Shown one piece after another: positions 15,376 to 23,483 of a stretch of 51,169 bases of DNA (position 1 is the stretch's first letter; each line of letters opens with the position of its first letter). The stretch covers positions 1 to 51,169 of the forward strand of contig JACSRU010000124.1 in the NCBI GenBank assembly GCA_014879575.1, given 5' to 3'. Origin of the DNA: Chthoniobacterales bacterium (GTDB taxonomy: Bacteria; Verrucomicrobiota; Verrucomicrobiia; Chthoniobacterales; Terrimicrobiaceae). Both the position numbers and the translations under genes were made by a program. The notes beneath the pieces were generated by a model. That model searched no databases. It was given only the letters and a program-made list of their open reading frames with translations, and was not told the DNA's origin.

Positions 15376-18300
15376 ATGAGAACATCCGACACCACCGAGA
15401 AAGGCCTCGAAACTCTGATCATGAGCCACATGACCGGCACGAGCGGCCTTTCCTCGGGAACGCCGGGCACTGTGGCGGAAACCGCGCCCCTGACCAACGG
15501 CAGCGGCTGGTTTGCAGGCCAAGCCGCGTCGTATGATCGCGAGTTCGCGGTGGATGAAGAGCAACTCATTGCCTTCCTCCAGGCAACCCAACCGGAGGCG
15601 ACGGCCAAGCTCGGCATCGGCGACTACAAAGACAAAAAGAACATCACCCGCCAGAAATTCCTCGCCCGACTGCAAGGGGAGATTTCGAGGCGCGGCACGA
15701 TTGACGTGCTGCGGCACGGCATCAAGCACGGGGCATTGAGTTTTGATCTATTTTACGGCACGCCCTCGCCGGAGAACACCAAGGCGGTGCAGCGGCACGC
15801 GGCGAACCGGTTTAGCGTCACGCGCCAACTTGCCTACAGTCGCGAGGAGACCAAGCGGGCACTGGACCTGTGCGCGTTCATCAACGGGCTGCCGGTGATG
15901 ACCTTCGAATTGAAAAACAGCCTCACCAAACAGACGGTCGAGGATGCCATCGAGCAATACAAACGCGACCGCGACCCACGCGAGAAGCTCTTCGAGTTTG
16001 GCCGCTGCGTGGTGCATTTCGCGGTGGACGACGCAAAGGTCGCCATGTGCACGGCTCTCAAGGGCACGAAGGGCATGGCCAAGGAGTCGTGGTTCCTGCC
16101 ATTTGACCAAGGCTGGAACGACGGGGCCGGCAACCCGCCGAACCCGGACGGGCTGAAGACGGATTACCTGTGGAAACGCATCCTCACCCCGGAGGGACTC
16201 ACGGATATTCTGGAAAACTACGCGCAGATCGTGGAGGAGGAGAACCCCAAGACGGGGAAAAAGAAGCAGGTCCAAATTTTCCCGCGCTATCACCAACTCG
16301 ACGTGGTGCGGAAACTTCTCGCCGACGTGCGTGAGACCGGCGCAGGCCAACGTTACCTCATCCAGCATTCAGCGGGCAGCGGCAAGTCGAACTCCATCGC
16401 ACGGCTGGCCCATCAGCTCATCAGCGCACGGAAGGACGGCAAGGAAGTGTTCGACTCGATCATCGTCGTCACCGACCGGCGCATCCTCGATAAACAAATC
16501 CGCGAGACGATCAAGGGCTTTGCCCAGGTCGGCAGCATCATCGGCGCGGTGAAGGAGGGCGCGGGCGTGTCGAAGACGGAGCAGCTCTCGAAGTTCCTCA
16601 AGGACGGGAAGAAGATCATCATTTCCACGGTGCAAACCTTCCCCTTCGTGCTCGACAGCATCGGCGCGGAACATCGCGGCGGAAACTTCGCCATCATCAT
16701 CGACGAGGCGCACAGCAGCCAGGGCGGACGCACGGCGGCGGCCATCAGCGCGGCGCTGGGCGAGACCGCCGAATCCGAGGAGGAGACGAGCGAGGACAAA
16801 ATCAACCGCATCATCGGGCAACGGAAAATGCTGCCCAACGCCAGCTACTTCGCATTCACCGCCACACCGAAGAACAAGACGCTGGAAATGTTCGGCATCG
16901 CCTACCCGGAGGGAGGCGAGGTGAAACACCGGCCCTTTCACGGCTACACAATGAAACAGGCCATTCAGGAGGGTTTCATTCTCGATGTGCTGAAACGTTA
17001 CACGCCCGTGGACAGCTACTATCGGCTCGCCAAAACTGTCGAAGGTGACCCCGAGTATGACGTAAAGAAGGCCCGTAAAAAACTGCGCCTCTATGTCGAG
17101 AGCCATAGCAAGGCCATCCGCGACAAAGCGGAAATCATGGTGGACCATTTCCTCGAACAGGTCATCGGCCAAAACAAGATCGGCGGACAGGCGCGGGCGA
17201 TGGTCGTCACCGGCAGTATTCAACGGGCCATAGAGTATTGGGTGGCCTTCACTGCCTACCTCAAAGAAATCAAAAGCCCCTACCAGGCCATCGTCGCCTT
17301 TTCCGGTGAGCCGGAATACAAGGGCGAGAAGGTCAGCGAGGCGAAGCTGAACGGATTTTCGAGCAACGACATCGCGGACAAGATTCAGGAAGACCCGTAT
17401 CGATTTCTCATCTGTGCCGATAAATTCCAGACCGGCTACGACGAACCCCTGCTGCACACGATGTATGTGGACAAGGCGCTCAGCGGCATCAAAGCCGTTC
17501 AGACGCTCTCCCGCCTGAACCGGGCGCACCCGAAAAAACACGACGTGTTCGTCCTCGATTTTCAGAACGACACCGAGACCATCGAGAAATCCTTCGCCGA
17601 CTACTACCGCACCACGATCCTCAGCAAGGAAACGGACGCCAACAAACTCCACACCCTCAAGGATGAACTGGACGGGTATCAGGTCTATTCGCCGGAGCAG
17701 GTGAACGAATTCGTGAAGCTCTACCTCGACGGGCAAATTGTGGACAAGGTTCATCCCATCCTCGACGCCTGCGTGGCCGTCTATGTAAACGACCTGGACG
17801 AGGACAAGCAGGTGGATTTCAAGGGCAAGGCCAAAGCCTTCGCCCGCACCTATGACTTCCTCGCGACCATCCTGCCGTATGGCGTGCAGGAGTGGGAAAA
17901 ACTTTCGATCTTCCTGAATTTCCTCATCCCGAAGCTGCCCGCGCCCAAGGAGGAAGACCTTGCTAAAGGAATCCTCGAAGCCATCGACATGGATAGCTAC
18001 CGCGCCGAAAAAAAGGCGACGCTGGCCATCGCATTGCCGGATACCGACGCCGAGATCGAACCCGTGCCAACGTCCGGCGGCGGACGTAAGCCCGAACCCG
18101 AGTTGGACAAGCTCTCGAACATCATCAAGGCATTCAACGACCAGTTCGGCGGTCTGTTCAACGACCCTAACGCCGTGGAAAAGCGCATCATCGAAGTGAT
18201 CCCGCCCAAGGTGTCAGCCGACCCGGCCTATCAGAACGCCAGACAAAATTCCGACCGGCAGAACGCCCGTATCGAACACGACAAGGCGCTCAAACGCGTA

Positions 18301-18411
18301 ATCACGGCCATGTTCAAAGACGACGCGCAGCTCTTCAAACAATTCCAAGACAACGACTCCTTCCGGCGCTGGCTGACAGACACGATTTTCGGAATTACCT
18401 ACGAGGAATAA
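15376..18411 (+). CDS. hsdR: Type I restriction endonuclease subunit HsdR
   Basis: The start ATG at 15376 gives MRTSDTTEKGLETLI; reading back to 15277 would overlap the previous gene. The 1011-aa protein has the N-terminal HsdR nuclease fold with LDLCAFINGLPVMTFELKN (about 157-180; PD-(D/E)xK pattern D..ExK). The SF2 translocase follows: Walker A HSAGSGKSNS (about 331), DEAH box IIIDEAHSS (about 440), motif III FAFTATPK, and motif VI QTLSRLNRAHP (about 708-718). A helical C-terminal region that docks on HsdM completes it. It pumps DNA and cuts unmodified phage DNA at a distance. No frameshift or missing motif is seen, so the RM system appears functional. It is the last gene of the coupled operon. 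Confidence 0.96.
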   Translation: MRTSDTTEKGLETLIMSHMTGTSGLSSGTPGTVAETAPLTNGSGWFAGQAASYDREFAVDEEQLIAFLQATQPEATAKLGIGDYKDKKNITRQKFLARLQGEISRRGTIDVLRHGIKHGALSFDLFYGTPSPENTKAVQRHAANRFSVTRQLAYSREETKRALDLCAFINGLPVMTFELKNSLTKQTVEDAIEQYKRDRDPREKLFEFGRCVVHFAVDDAKVAMCTALKGTKGMAKESWFLPFDQGWNDGAGNPPNPDGLKTDYLWKRILTPEGLTDILENYAQIVEEENPKTGKKKQVQIFPRYHQLDVVRKLLADVRETGAGQRYLIQHSAGSGKSNSIARLAHQLISARKDGKEVFDSIIVVTDRRILDKQIRETIKGFAQVGSIIGAVKEGAGVSKTEQLSKFLKDGKKIIISTVQTFPFVLDSIGAEHRGGNFAIIIDEAHSSQGGRTAAAISAALGETAESEEETSEDKINRIIGQRKMLPNASYFAFTATPKNKTLEMFGIAYPEGGEVKHRPFHGYTMKQAIQEGFILDVLKRYTPVDSYYRLAKTVEGDPEYDVKKARKKLRLYVESHSKAIRDKAEIMVDHFLEQVIGQNKIGGQARAMVVTGSIQRAIEYWVAFTAYLKEIKSPYQAIVAFSGEPEYKGEKVSEAKLNGFSSNDIADKIQEDPYRFLICADKFQTGYDEPLLHTMYVDKALSGIKAVQTLSRLNRAHPKKHDVFVLDFQNDTETIEKSFADYYRTTILSKETDANKLHTLKDELDGYQVYSPEQVNEFVKLYLDGQIVDKVHPILDACVAVYVNDLDEDKQVDFKGKAKAFARTYDFLATILPYGVQEWEKLSIFLNFLIPKLPAPKEEDLAKGILEAIDMDSYRAEKKATLAIALPDTDAEIEPVPTSGGGRKPEPELDKLSNIIKAFNDQFGGLFNDPNAVEKRIIEVIPPKVSADPAYQNARQNSDRQNARIEHDKALKRVITAMFKDDAQLFKQFQDNDSFRRWLTDTIFGITYEE

Positions 18412-18446
18412 ATCGTGGCAGGAGAAGAATGAGTGGAAAACCGGCG

Positions 18447-18462
18447 TCAATCATTGTAAGCT
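18447..18462 (+). promoter_or_regulatory. Candidate XRE operator half-site upstream of the regulator gene
   Basis: TCAATCATTGTAAGCT ends 6 bp before the XRE start codon. Its TGTAAGCT (18455-18462) recurs in both arms of the large palindrome at 19519-19561, in front of the patatin gene. A shared 8-mer before two neighbouring transcription units suggests one regulator, most simply the XRE protein. The match is short, so chance is possible. Confidence 0.35.
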
Positions 18463-18468
18463 CACATC

Positions 18469-18816
18469 ATGAACAATACCGCGTTCGGTTCCTATCTCCG
18501 CCAGATTAGGGAGGAAAAAGACATCTCATTGAGAGAACTCGCCAAAAGGATTGGTGTATCCGGAGCATTCCTGTCCGACATCGAACTCGGTCGCCGATTC
18601 CCATCGGCAGACAAAATCGAACTCCTTGCCAAAGAAATCGGTATCCCCGTGGAGGATTTGCAAAAATACGATTTCCGCGACGAGGCGGAGGAAATAAGAA
18701 AAATGATGTTCTCCGACCCCCAAGCCGGAATGGCCTTCAGAACCCTCAAGACCAAAATCCAAGGCGGTACTTCGATCGATAAAATTCGAGAACACCTCGA
18801 CGAAGACATCAAATGA
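18469..18816 (+). CDS. XRE-family helix-turn-helix regulator (115 aa)
   Basis: Residues about 6-62 form a Cro/C1-type helix-turn-helix (FGSYLRQIREEKDISLRELAKRIGVSGAFLSDIELGRRFPS, with SGAFLSDIELG as recognition helix region). The C-terminal 45 residues are charged and helical. The stop overlaps the start of the ImmA/IrrE gene (ATGA at 18813). In such pairs the metallopeptidase typically cleaves or inactivates the repressor after a stress signal. It is placed between the RM operon and the CBASS genes, so it probably controls its own operon and perhaps the phospholipase gene downstream (see the palindrome). Confidence 0.9.
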   Translation: MNNTAFGSYLRQIREEKDISLRELAKRIGVSGAFLSDIELGRRFPSADKIELLAKEIGIPVEDLQKYDFRDEAEEIRKMMFSDPQAGMAFRTLKTKIQGGTSIDKIREHLDEDIK

Positions 18817-19517
18817 AGGAGTTCCACACCAAGGACGGACCGTATCCCCTCCGGCTGCTCTACGAGACACGGGAGATCGATGACATCTGCTTGGACGCGC
18901 TGAAGCAGTCCAAGCTCCTCCCAAGCGAGCCCGAGCCAATTAAGATCGACCTCTTCCTCGAAAAATACTTCGAGGTCCCGTTGATCTACGAGGACTTGGG
19001 GGAGGGAATCATGGGATCGACGGTGTTCAACTCAAAGGGAGCCGTAACCGGATTCACCATCGCACCATGGATCGAGGAAGAAGGAACCGCCGCCGCTGAA
19101 CGTCGGGTGAGATCAACATTGGCGCACGAAGGGGGACACGGCCTCCTCCACCCGAAACTTTTCATCGCTGACCAAACCGCCGACCTTTTCAACCACTCTT
19201 CCGGGAACCACTGCCCCCGGAATTTTTTATGTCGCAGCACCGACATTTCCCCAAGTCCCGGTGCTACCCCAAAATACGATGGGCGGTGGTGGGAATGGCA
19301 GGCGAACCGAGCCATCGGCGGCCTCCTCCTTCCGCGTCCGACCGTAAGAAAGCTAGTCACCCCATACCTAGAGGAGTCCACCTTCGGACAGCGTCTCAGG
19401 GAAACCCAAAGATCCAAAGTCGAAAAAGAGGTCGCCGAGACCTTTGACGTGAACCCAGTCGTCGCCCGAATCCGGCTGGAAGAAATGTTTCCAACGGAAA
19501 AGCACCCTTCCTTGTAA
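18813..19517 (+). CDS. ImmA/IrrE-family zinc metallopeptidase (234 aa)
   Basis: STLAHEGGHGLLH contains the HExxH zinc site (His105, Glu106, His109), in the position usual for ImmA/IrrE proteins. A candidate third ligand lies downstream in the WWEWQANRAIGGLLLP segment (Glu then Ala-Asn as in ExxAN). The C-terminal helices (ETFDVNPVVARIRLEE) match the family's ending. Relatives cut the repressor encoded next to them, lifting repression. Its ATG overlaps the XRE stop, so the two are translated together. Between HEGGH and the WWEW segment lies a roughly 45-residue insert with three Cys (NHCPRNFLCRSTDI), not standard in short ImmA proteins. Confidence 0.88.
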   Translation: MKEFHTKDGPYPLRLLYETREIDDICLDALKQSKLLPSEPEPIKIDLFLEKYFEVPLIYEDLGEGIMGSTVFNSKGAVTGFTIAPWIEEEGTAAAERRVRSTLAHEGGHGLLHPKLFIADQTADLFNHSSGNHCPRNFLCRSTDISPSPGATPKYDGRWWEWQANRAIGGLLLPRPTVRKLVTPYLEESTFGQRLRETQRSKVEKEVAETFDVNPVVARIRLEEMFPTEKHPSL

Positions 19518-19518
19518 A

Positions 19519-19561
19519 ATATCGTTGACTGTAAGCTGTCGAAGCTTACAGTCAACGATAT
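19519..19561. promoter_or_regulatory. Perfect palindrome, 19-bp arms, covering the capV start codon
   Basis: ATATCGTTGACTGTAAGCT (19519-19537) and its exact reverse complement (19543-19561) flank a 5-base spacer GTCGA. The right arm contains the first two bases of the patatin start codon at 19560, and no ribosome-binding site lies between arm and start. As DNA it is a strong candidate operator; as RNA it would hide the start codon. TGTAAAAT (19513-19520), an extended -10-like element, touches its left edge, so transcription could begin within the left arm and leave the message nearly leaderless. Confidence 0.75.
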
Positions 19562-20504
19562 GCAAGGCAACCGATTTCAAATTCTATCTCTGGACGGCGG
19601 TGGGCTGAAGGGGCTCTTTACCGCGTCCTTTCTGGCCCATTGGGAAAAAGAACGAGGGACAAGGGTCATCGACCATTTCGACCTGATCTCTGGCACCAGC
19701 ACTGGCGGAATCATCGCCATCGGCCTCGGCCTCGGCTTCTCAGCCGAACAGATTAAAGACCTCTACCTCAACAAGGCGGACCAAATCTTTCCGCCTAAGC
19801 ACTTCGCCAACGCCAAACACTGGCTGGCGGTCAAGCATTCGGGTGCCGGTCTGCGGGCGGCACTCCAGGAGCTGCTCGGCGAACGAAAGTTCGGCGAAAG
19901 TGAAAAACGACTCCTCATTCCCGCCTACGACCCTGCCTTCCGCGGGGTCCACATCTTCAAAACGTCGCACCACAAACGCCTGCAGACCGACTACAAGCAA
20001 AGCGCCGTTCATGTCGCGATGGCAACCAGTGCCGCCCCGACCTACCTTCCCCCCGAGGTCACCGAGTCCGGCCTGCAACTCCTTGACGGCGGCGTCTGGG
20101 CGAACAATCCCATCATGATTGCGGTGGCCGAAGCGTTGGGATACCTCGAAAAACCCCAGAGCGAGATCACCGCGCTCCGCATAGGCACCACCGAGGAAGT
20201 CATCTCTCTAAAGGATCTCCAGACCATGGGAGGAAAGTTGCAAATGGCGGCTCCAGTCATCGACTTCATGATGAGAGGCCAGTCGCAGTCGGCTTCTGGG
20301 ATGGTGCAACACCTTCTCGGAAAAGACCGCTTTTTCGAGGTGAACCCCAAAACCGCCCCGGGAGATTTCCACCTCGATAAACTCAGCAAGGAACTCCTCG
20401 CTATGGGCGAGGCCGAATGGCGTCACGCCTCCTCCGAACTCTTTGACCGGGGATTCTTCGATCATCAGGCGGCTCCCTTCGAGCCCTGTCACAAACTCAA
20501 CTAA
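19560..20504 (+). CDS. capV: CBASS effector CapV-like patatin phospholipase (314 aa)
   Basis: The patatin fold is clear. The oxyanion motif DGGGLKG (12-18), nucleophile elbow GTSTGG with Ser47, and the catalytic Asp in LLDGGVW (about residue 175) are all present. CapV enzymes are switched on by a cyclic dinucleotide made by the CD-NTase and degrade the inner membrane, killing the infected cell. It directly precedes a CD-NTase gene on the same strand (29-bp gap), which is the usual CBASS order. The start at 19560 is the only ATG before the DGGGLKG motif, but it lies in a perfect palindrome without a Shine-Dalgarno sequence, so expression may be specially controlled. The catalytic set is complete. 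Confidence 0.93.
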   Translation: MQGNRFQILSLDGGGLKGLFTASFLAHWEKERGTRVIDHFDLISGTSTGGIIAIGLGLGFSAEQIKDLYLNKADQIFPPKHFANAKHWLAVKHSGAGLRAALQELLGERKFGESEKRLLIPAYDPAFRGVHIFKTSHHKRLQTDYKQSAVHVAMATSAAPTYLPPEVTESGLQLLDGGVWANNPIMIAVAEALGYLEKPQSEITALRIGTTEEVISLKDLQTMGGKLQMAAPVIDFMMRGQSQSASGMVQHLLGKDRFFEVNPKTAPGDFHLDKLSKELLAMGEAEWRHASSELFDRGFFDHQAAPFEPCHKLN

Positions 20505-20533
20505 TTAACCCAACCAACAAAACCCAAACGACC

Positions 20534-21724
20534 ATGAAGACGAAAGATCAGATCATCGAGGCCCTCGTGGCCGCTTTGGAAATTCCACCCAGTGCCTACG
20601 ACAAGGCCCACGACCGATACAAGGACTTGGGCGACTGGTTCTGCGAAGGTTCGCTGAAAGCCAACAAGCCAAGAATTTACGCCCAGGGGTCCTTCCGCCT
20701 CGGGACTGTCATCCGCCCCCTTCACGATGGCGAATCCTACGACCTGGATGTCGGCTGCCGTCTTGAGGCTGGCATCAGCAAGCACACCCATACTCAGGAG
20801 AATTTGAAGACGCTCGTCGGTGACGAACTCGAAGCCTACCGGAAGGCCCGGCAAATCAAGAAGGAGCTCGAAGAAAAGCACCGTTGCTGGTGCCTCGAAT
20901 ATGCGGACGAACTCCGGTTCTCGGAGGACATCGTTCCCTCCATTCCCGAGGAAATGACCAAGCAGGCCTCACTCGCTGAGGCGATGGTCAAACATGGCCT
21001 CGCTCGTGGGCTCGCCGAAAACGTGTCTCACCACTCCGGGAATATCACCGACAATCGTCAGGCCAACTACCGCTACATCGATCCCGACTGGCGAATCTCC
21101 AACTCAGAAGGCTATGCCAAGTGGTTTGAATCCCGCATGGAAATCGCAACCGGGCTCGTGGAGAAAGTCGCCATGATGGCGAAGCAGGCCAAAGTGGAAA
21201 AACTCCCCGCTTGGAAATGGAAAACGCCACTTCAAAAAGTCATCCAACTTTTGAAGCGGCACCGGGATTCGATGTTCGCCAAGAACCCCGACTCCAAACC
21301 CATTTCCATCATCATCACGACACTGGCGGCTGCTGCCTACCGGGGTGAGGACAACACCACCTCAGCGCTGGAGCGCATCCTTGCCGACATGGATCGCTAC
21401 ATCCTTCCGACAATCCCCCGTGTCCCCAATCCAGTGAACCCAAATGAAGACTTCGCGGACAAATGGCACGAGCCGAAATACGCCCACCTCAACTTGGAAG
21501 GAAACTTCCACGGTTGGCTCAAGCAGGCCCGAGCAGACTTCCAGAACACCGAAAAACTCAACACAGAAGAACTGATACAAAAGTTCACCGTTCAAAAGTT
21601 TGGGCTGCGTATTCCACAGGACTTGAGAGAACCGTTTTTTGATTTACGCGGCCAAGCGCAGGCCCTCGGCACGATCAAGATCGAGACGATGGGAGAGGAA
21701 TTTCGCGAGGTCACAGGTATTTGA
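20534..21724 (+). CDS. CBASS CD-NTase (cGAS/DncV-like), C-terminus replaced by IS sequence
   Basis: The nucleotidyltransferase signature is IYAQGSFRLGTVIRP (Gly52-Ser53), with YDLDVG giving metal ligands Asp70 and Asp72 and SEDIVPSIPE (about 130-139) the third acidic strand. WRISNSEGYAKWFESR and the helical C-lobe follow. It would make the cyclic oligonucleotide that activates CapV. Residues 1-363 are native. From 21622 the frame runs into the insertion sequence, and the last 33 residues (LREPF...VTGI) are IS-encoded. The original ending, 32 residues closing in KPARPWCM, lies at 23484-23583. The catalytic core is intact, but the tail, which in type II CBASS is the conjugation point, is lost. 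Activity is therefore uncertain. Confidence 0.9.
   Translation: MKTKDQIIEALVAALEIPPSAYDKAHDRYKDLGDWFCEGSLKANKPRIYAQGSFRLGTVIRPLHDGESYDLDVGCRLEAGISKHTHTQENLKTLVGDELEAYRKARQIKKELEEKHRCWCLEYADELRFSEDIVPSIPEEMTKQASLAEAMVKHGLARGLAENVSHHSGNITDNRQANYRYIDPDWRISNSEGYAKWFESRMEIATGLVEKVAMMAKQAKVEKLPAWKWKTPLQKVIQLLKRHRDSMFAKNPDSKPISIIITTLAAAAYRGEDNTTSALERILADMDRYILPTIPRVPNPVNPNEDFADKWHEPKYAHLNLEGNFHGWLKQARADFQNTEKLNTEELIQKFTVQKFGLRIPQDLREPFFDLRGQAQALGTIKIETMGEEFREVTGI
21615..21621. repeat. Target-site duplication, left copy (CACAGGA)
   Basis: CACAGGA stands directly left of the insertion sequence and again directly right of it at 23477-23483. Because the next base is C on both sides, an 8-bp duplication (CACAGGAC) is equally possible, with the element shifted by one base. 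Confidence 0.93.
21622..21638 (+). repeat. IS terminal inverted repeat, left
   Basis: CTTGAGAGAACCGTTTT, exact reverse complement of 23460-23476. It starts immediately after the duplicated CACAGGA, and identity stops at the 18th base. Confidence 0.95.
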
Positions 21725-23047
21725 GCCATCGAAGAGAAATTCGGGGAGACAATGACGCAGGGCCATGGCAACGATTTGTTCGGAAGGGGGAATTCCCGGT
21801 CGGATGGTGCGGATCCAAGAGCCGAAGTGACTCCAAACGAGTCGCGGATGAAGGACGGAAAGGATCTGGAGCAGACCTTGAGCGATGACGCCGGTTTGGA
21901 GATGACAATGGTAGGCGCGGATTTTGCGTCGGACCTGCTGGCGATAGAGATCGCTTTTGTGGTGGAGATGCTGGTTGCCGGAACGCCGGGAAATGGGCGA
22001 CATGGCCTTCATCCAAAAATGATACCGATAAGTGCCGACGGTATGGACGGCTTGTTTGAAGGAGACTTCGATTTTGAAGCGCGCGCCATAAAGGGAGATG
22101 ATCTCCAGCGGGTGGAGGGAGAGGTCGGTGGAGAGAAAAACCCTGCAACCTCGGTGCGGATGGATGACGGCGACGAAGCGTACGAGGCAACCGACGGGAC
22201 GCCAGAGCAGGTCAATGCTGCGATAGGCGAGATCCACCCCGTTTTCCCCATAGACAGGACTGGGTGCCTTGGTGAAAGCCTCAGTGTCCTTAAATAAGGT
22301 GTTGAGGCGAATCTTGGAACCGTAGCAGCGCGGGCGCCCACGTCGGCGCTTGTCTGGTGAAGGGGCCGGTTCATAAGCCACGGCACTGGATTTGAGGGCG
22401 GTGACAAGGTGGTTGCCGCCGCGCAGGAGCGGGAGAATGATTTTTGCGGTGGCGTAGTAGGCGTCGCCAACCAGAATGCAGGGCCGTGCCACACCGAGTT
22501 CCTTGAAAAGGAGGATGAGTTTGTCCATGAGGGTGCGCTTGTCGCGGTTGGTAAAGACGACTCCCTCATGGATGCGGCAAGCCAGAGGCAGGGCGAAGAA
22601 GCTCTCTGCCGCCTTAACCACGACAGCGAGGGCCTGGCAGGAGTGCCCGAAGATGTATTCGGGCTTGGAGTTATTTTGCGACTCCTGGTGGAGCTTCTTG
22701 ACCGCCGGCATTTTGCGTCCGGCTTTGGGAGCTTTGATGCCGTCGGCAAGCAGGACGATGCGTCCGTTGACGGTGAGCAGAAGGGGGTCCAAGACGCGGA
22801 GAACCAGACACGTCCATAGGGAAGTGAGCCGGGAGAGGTCAACGGCCGGACTGTGGAAGAAATCCAAGATCCTGTCGTAGAAGGAGTGCTGGAGTCCGAG
22901 TGCCCGCACGAAACTTGTGACGCCCCGCAAATCCTCGCGCACGCAGAAGGCCGCGAGCGCGGCGGAAAACCAGAGAAATGTGCGGGTGCGGCCAAACGCG
23001 GGGCGAAGGGAACAAACGAGGTTCCACCAGGTGATCCAAAGGGTCAT
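21644..23047 (-). CDS. DDE-type IS transposase (467 aa)
   Basis: The start at 23047 (MTLWITWWNLVCSL) is chosen because the longer reading to 23251 would run through the divergent DUF6788 gene. Candidate catalytic acids are the first Asp in VLLADGIKAPKAGRK, the second in ILVGDAYYATAKII, and the Glu in LYGARFKIEVSFKQA, with a Y-x2-R-x3-E arrangement as in IS4/IS701-type enzymes. A basic stretch (PDKRRRGRPRCYGSK) lies between the second and third. The stop is 22 bp inside the left end of the element, so the frame is complete and unbroken. It is antisense to the IS-encoded tail of the CD-NTase. Confidence 0.9.
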   Translation of the reverse strand: MTLWITWWNLVCSLRPAFGRTRTFLWFSAALAAFCVREDLRGVTSFVRALGLQHSFYDRILDFFHSPAVDLSRLTSLWTCLVLRVLDPLLLTVNGRIVLLADGIKAPKAGRKMPAVKKLHQESQNNSKPEYIFGHSCQALAVVVKAAESFFALPLACRIHEGVVFTNRDKRTLMDKLILLFKELGVARPCILVGDAYYATAKIILPLLRGGNHLVTALKSSAVAYEPAPSPDKRRRGRPRCYGSKIRLNTLFKDTEAFTKAPSPVYGENGVDLAYRSIDLLWRPVGCLVRFVAVIHPHRGCRVFLSTDLSLHPLEIISLYGARFKIEVSFKQAVHTVGTYRYHFWMKAMSPISRRSGNQHLHHKSDLYRQQVRRKIRAYHCHLQTGVIAQGLLQILSVLHPRLVWSHFGSWIRTIRPGIPPSEQIVAMALRHCLPEFLFDGSNTCDLAKFLSHRLDLDRAEGLRLAA

Positions 23048-23084
23048 GAGAAGAATTTTTGAATTGTGAAATATTTTTGTTGAC

Positions 23085-23106
23085 AGGTAGCATTTATATG
23101 CTACCT
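23085..23106. promoter_or_regulatory. 9-bp palindrome between the divergent IS genes
   Basis: AGGTAGCAT (23085-23093), loop TTAT, and ATGCTACCT (23098-23106) form a perfect palindrome. TTGACA (23080-23085) at its left edge is a consensus -35 box reading toward the DUF6788 gene, although a good -10 at normal spacing is not clear. It may be the operator shared by both IS promoters. Confidence 0.5.
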
Positions 23107-23132
23107 TATTAGCGCGAAAAAGCAACAAAATC

Positions 23133-23447
23133 ATGTCAAAAAAAATCACCCAACTGCAGGCACGCATCGAACGGATCAAACAAGAGCTGATGGTGCTCGG
23201 CCCCATGCGCCCGGGAAGCCTCAGCCGCCAATACCGGGACCCGGAAACCAAAGGGCGGGCGTTCCACCAGATCAGCTATACGCACAAGGGGCGCGGACGC
23301 TCGGAATATGTCCGCCCGGAAAACCTCGCGCAGATCCGCCGCGAAACGGCCAACTTCAGGCGATTCCGCAAGCTGACAGAGCAGTGGGTGGACTTATCGC
23401 TGAAGGCGTCGCAACTACGCGCAAAAAATGGCGAGACTCCGAATTGA
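23133..23447 (+). CDS. IS-borne DUF6788-type small protein (104 aa)
   Basis: The sequence opens with a basic coiled coil (MSKKITQLQARIERIKQELM), then the segment MRPGSLSRQYRDPETKGRAFHQIS followed by SEYVRPENLAQIRRETANF and a second helix. This matches small proteins (DUF6788) repeatedly seen beside transposases in Verrucomicrobia and Planctomycetes. The function is unknown; DNA binding or transposase regulation is plausible because it is short, basic and divergently transcribed from the transposase. It ends 29 bp inside the right IS end. Its transcript could run on into the CBASS E2 gene. Confidence 0.75.
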   Translation: MSKKITQLQARIERIKQELMVLGPMRPGSLSRQYRDPETKGRAFHQISYTHKGRGRSEYVRPENLAQIRRETANFRRFRKLTEQWVDLSLKASQLRAKNGETPN

Positions 23448-23459
23448 TGCGTGCCGGAG

Positions 23460-23476
23460 AAAACGGTTCTCTCAAG
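23460..23476 (-). repeat. IS terminal inverted repeat, right
   Basis: AAAACGGTTCTCTCAAG, exact reverse complement of the left end at 21622-21638. It is followed at once by the second CACAGGA copy. Confidence 0.95.
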
Positions 23477-23483
23477 CACAGGA
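23477..23483. repeat. Target-site duplication, right copy (CACAGGA)
   Basis: Second copy of the 7-bp target sequence. It continues into the detached 3' end of the CD-NTase gene in the original reading frame (CAG-GAC-GAA). Confidence 0.93.

Larger units (their letters stand above)
21622..23476. mobile_element. Insertion sequence, 1855 bp, in the CD-NTase gene
   Basis: The ends are perfect 17-bp inverted repeats, CTTGAGAGAACCGTTTT at 21622-21638 and its reverse complement at 23460-23476. They are flanked by the 7-bp duplication CACAGGA. The element carries a DDE transposase on the minus strand and a divergent 104-aa DUF6788-type gene on the plus strand. A small palindrome (23085-23106) lies between the two starts. 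Both genes are intact and both ends are exact, so the element looks young and probably still active. Family assignment by eye is limited to the DDE (IS4/IS701-like) group. Confidence 0.95.

Noticed and set aside
16369-17754. 461-aa minus-strand frame opposite hsdR
   Set aside because: It is the mirror of the HsdR helicase domain and has no recognisable domain.
18429-18509. 26-codon ORF (MSGKPASIIVSSHHEQY...) with a good AGGAGA site overlapping the XRE gene start
   Set aside because: It is short, runs out of frame into the XRE gene and has no sign of a real protein; noted only because the ribosome site is strong.
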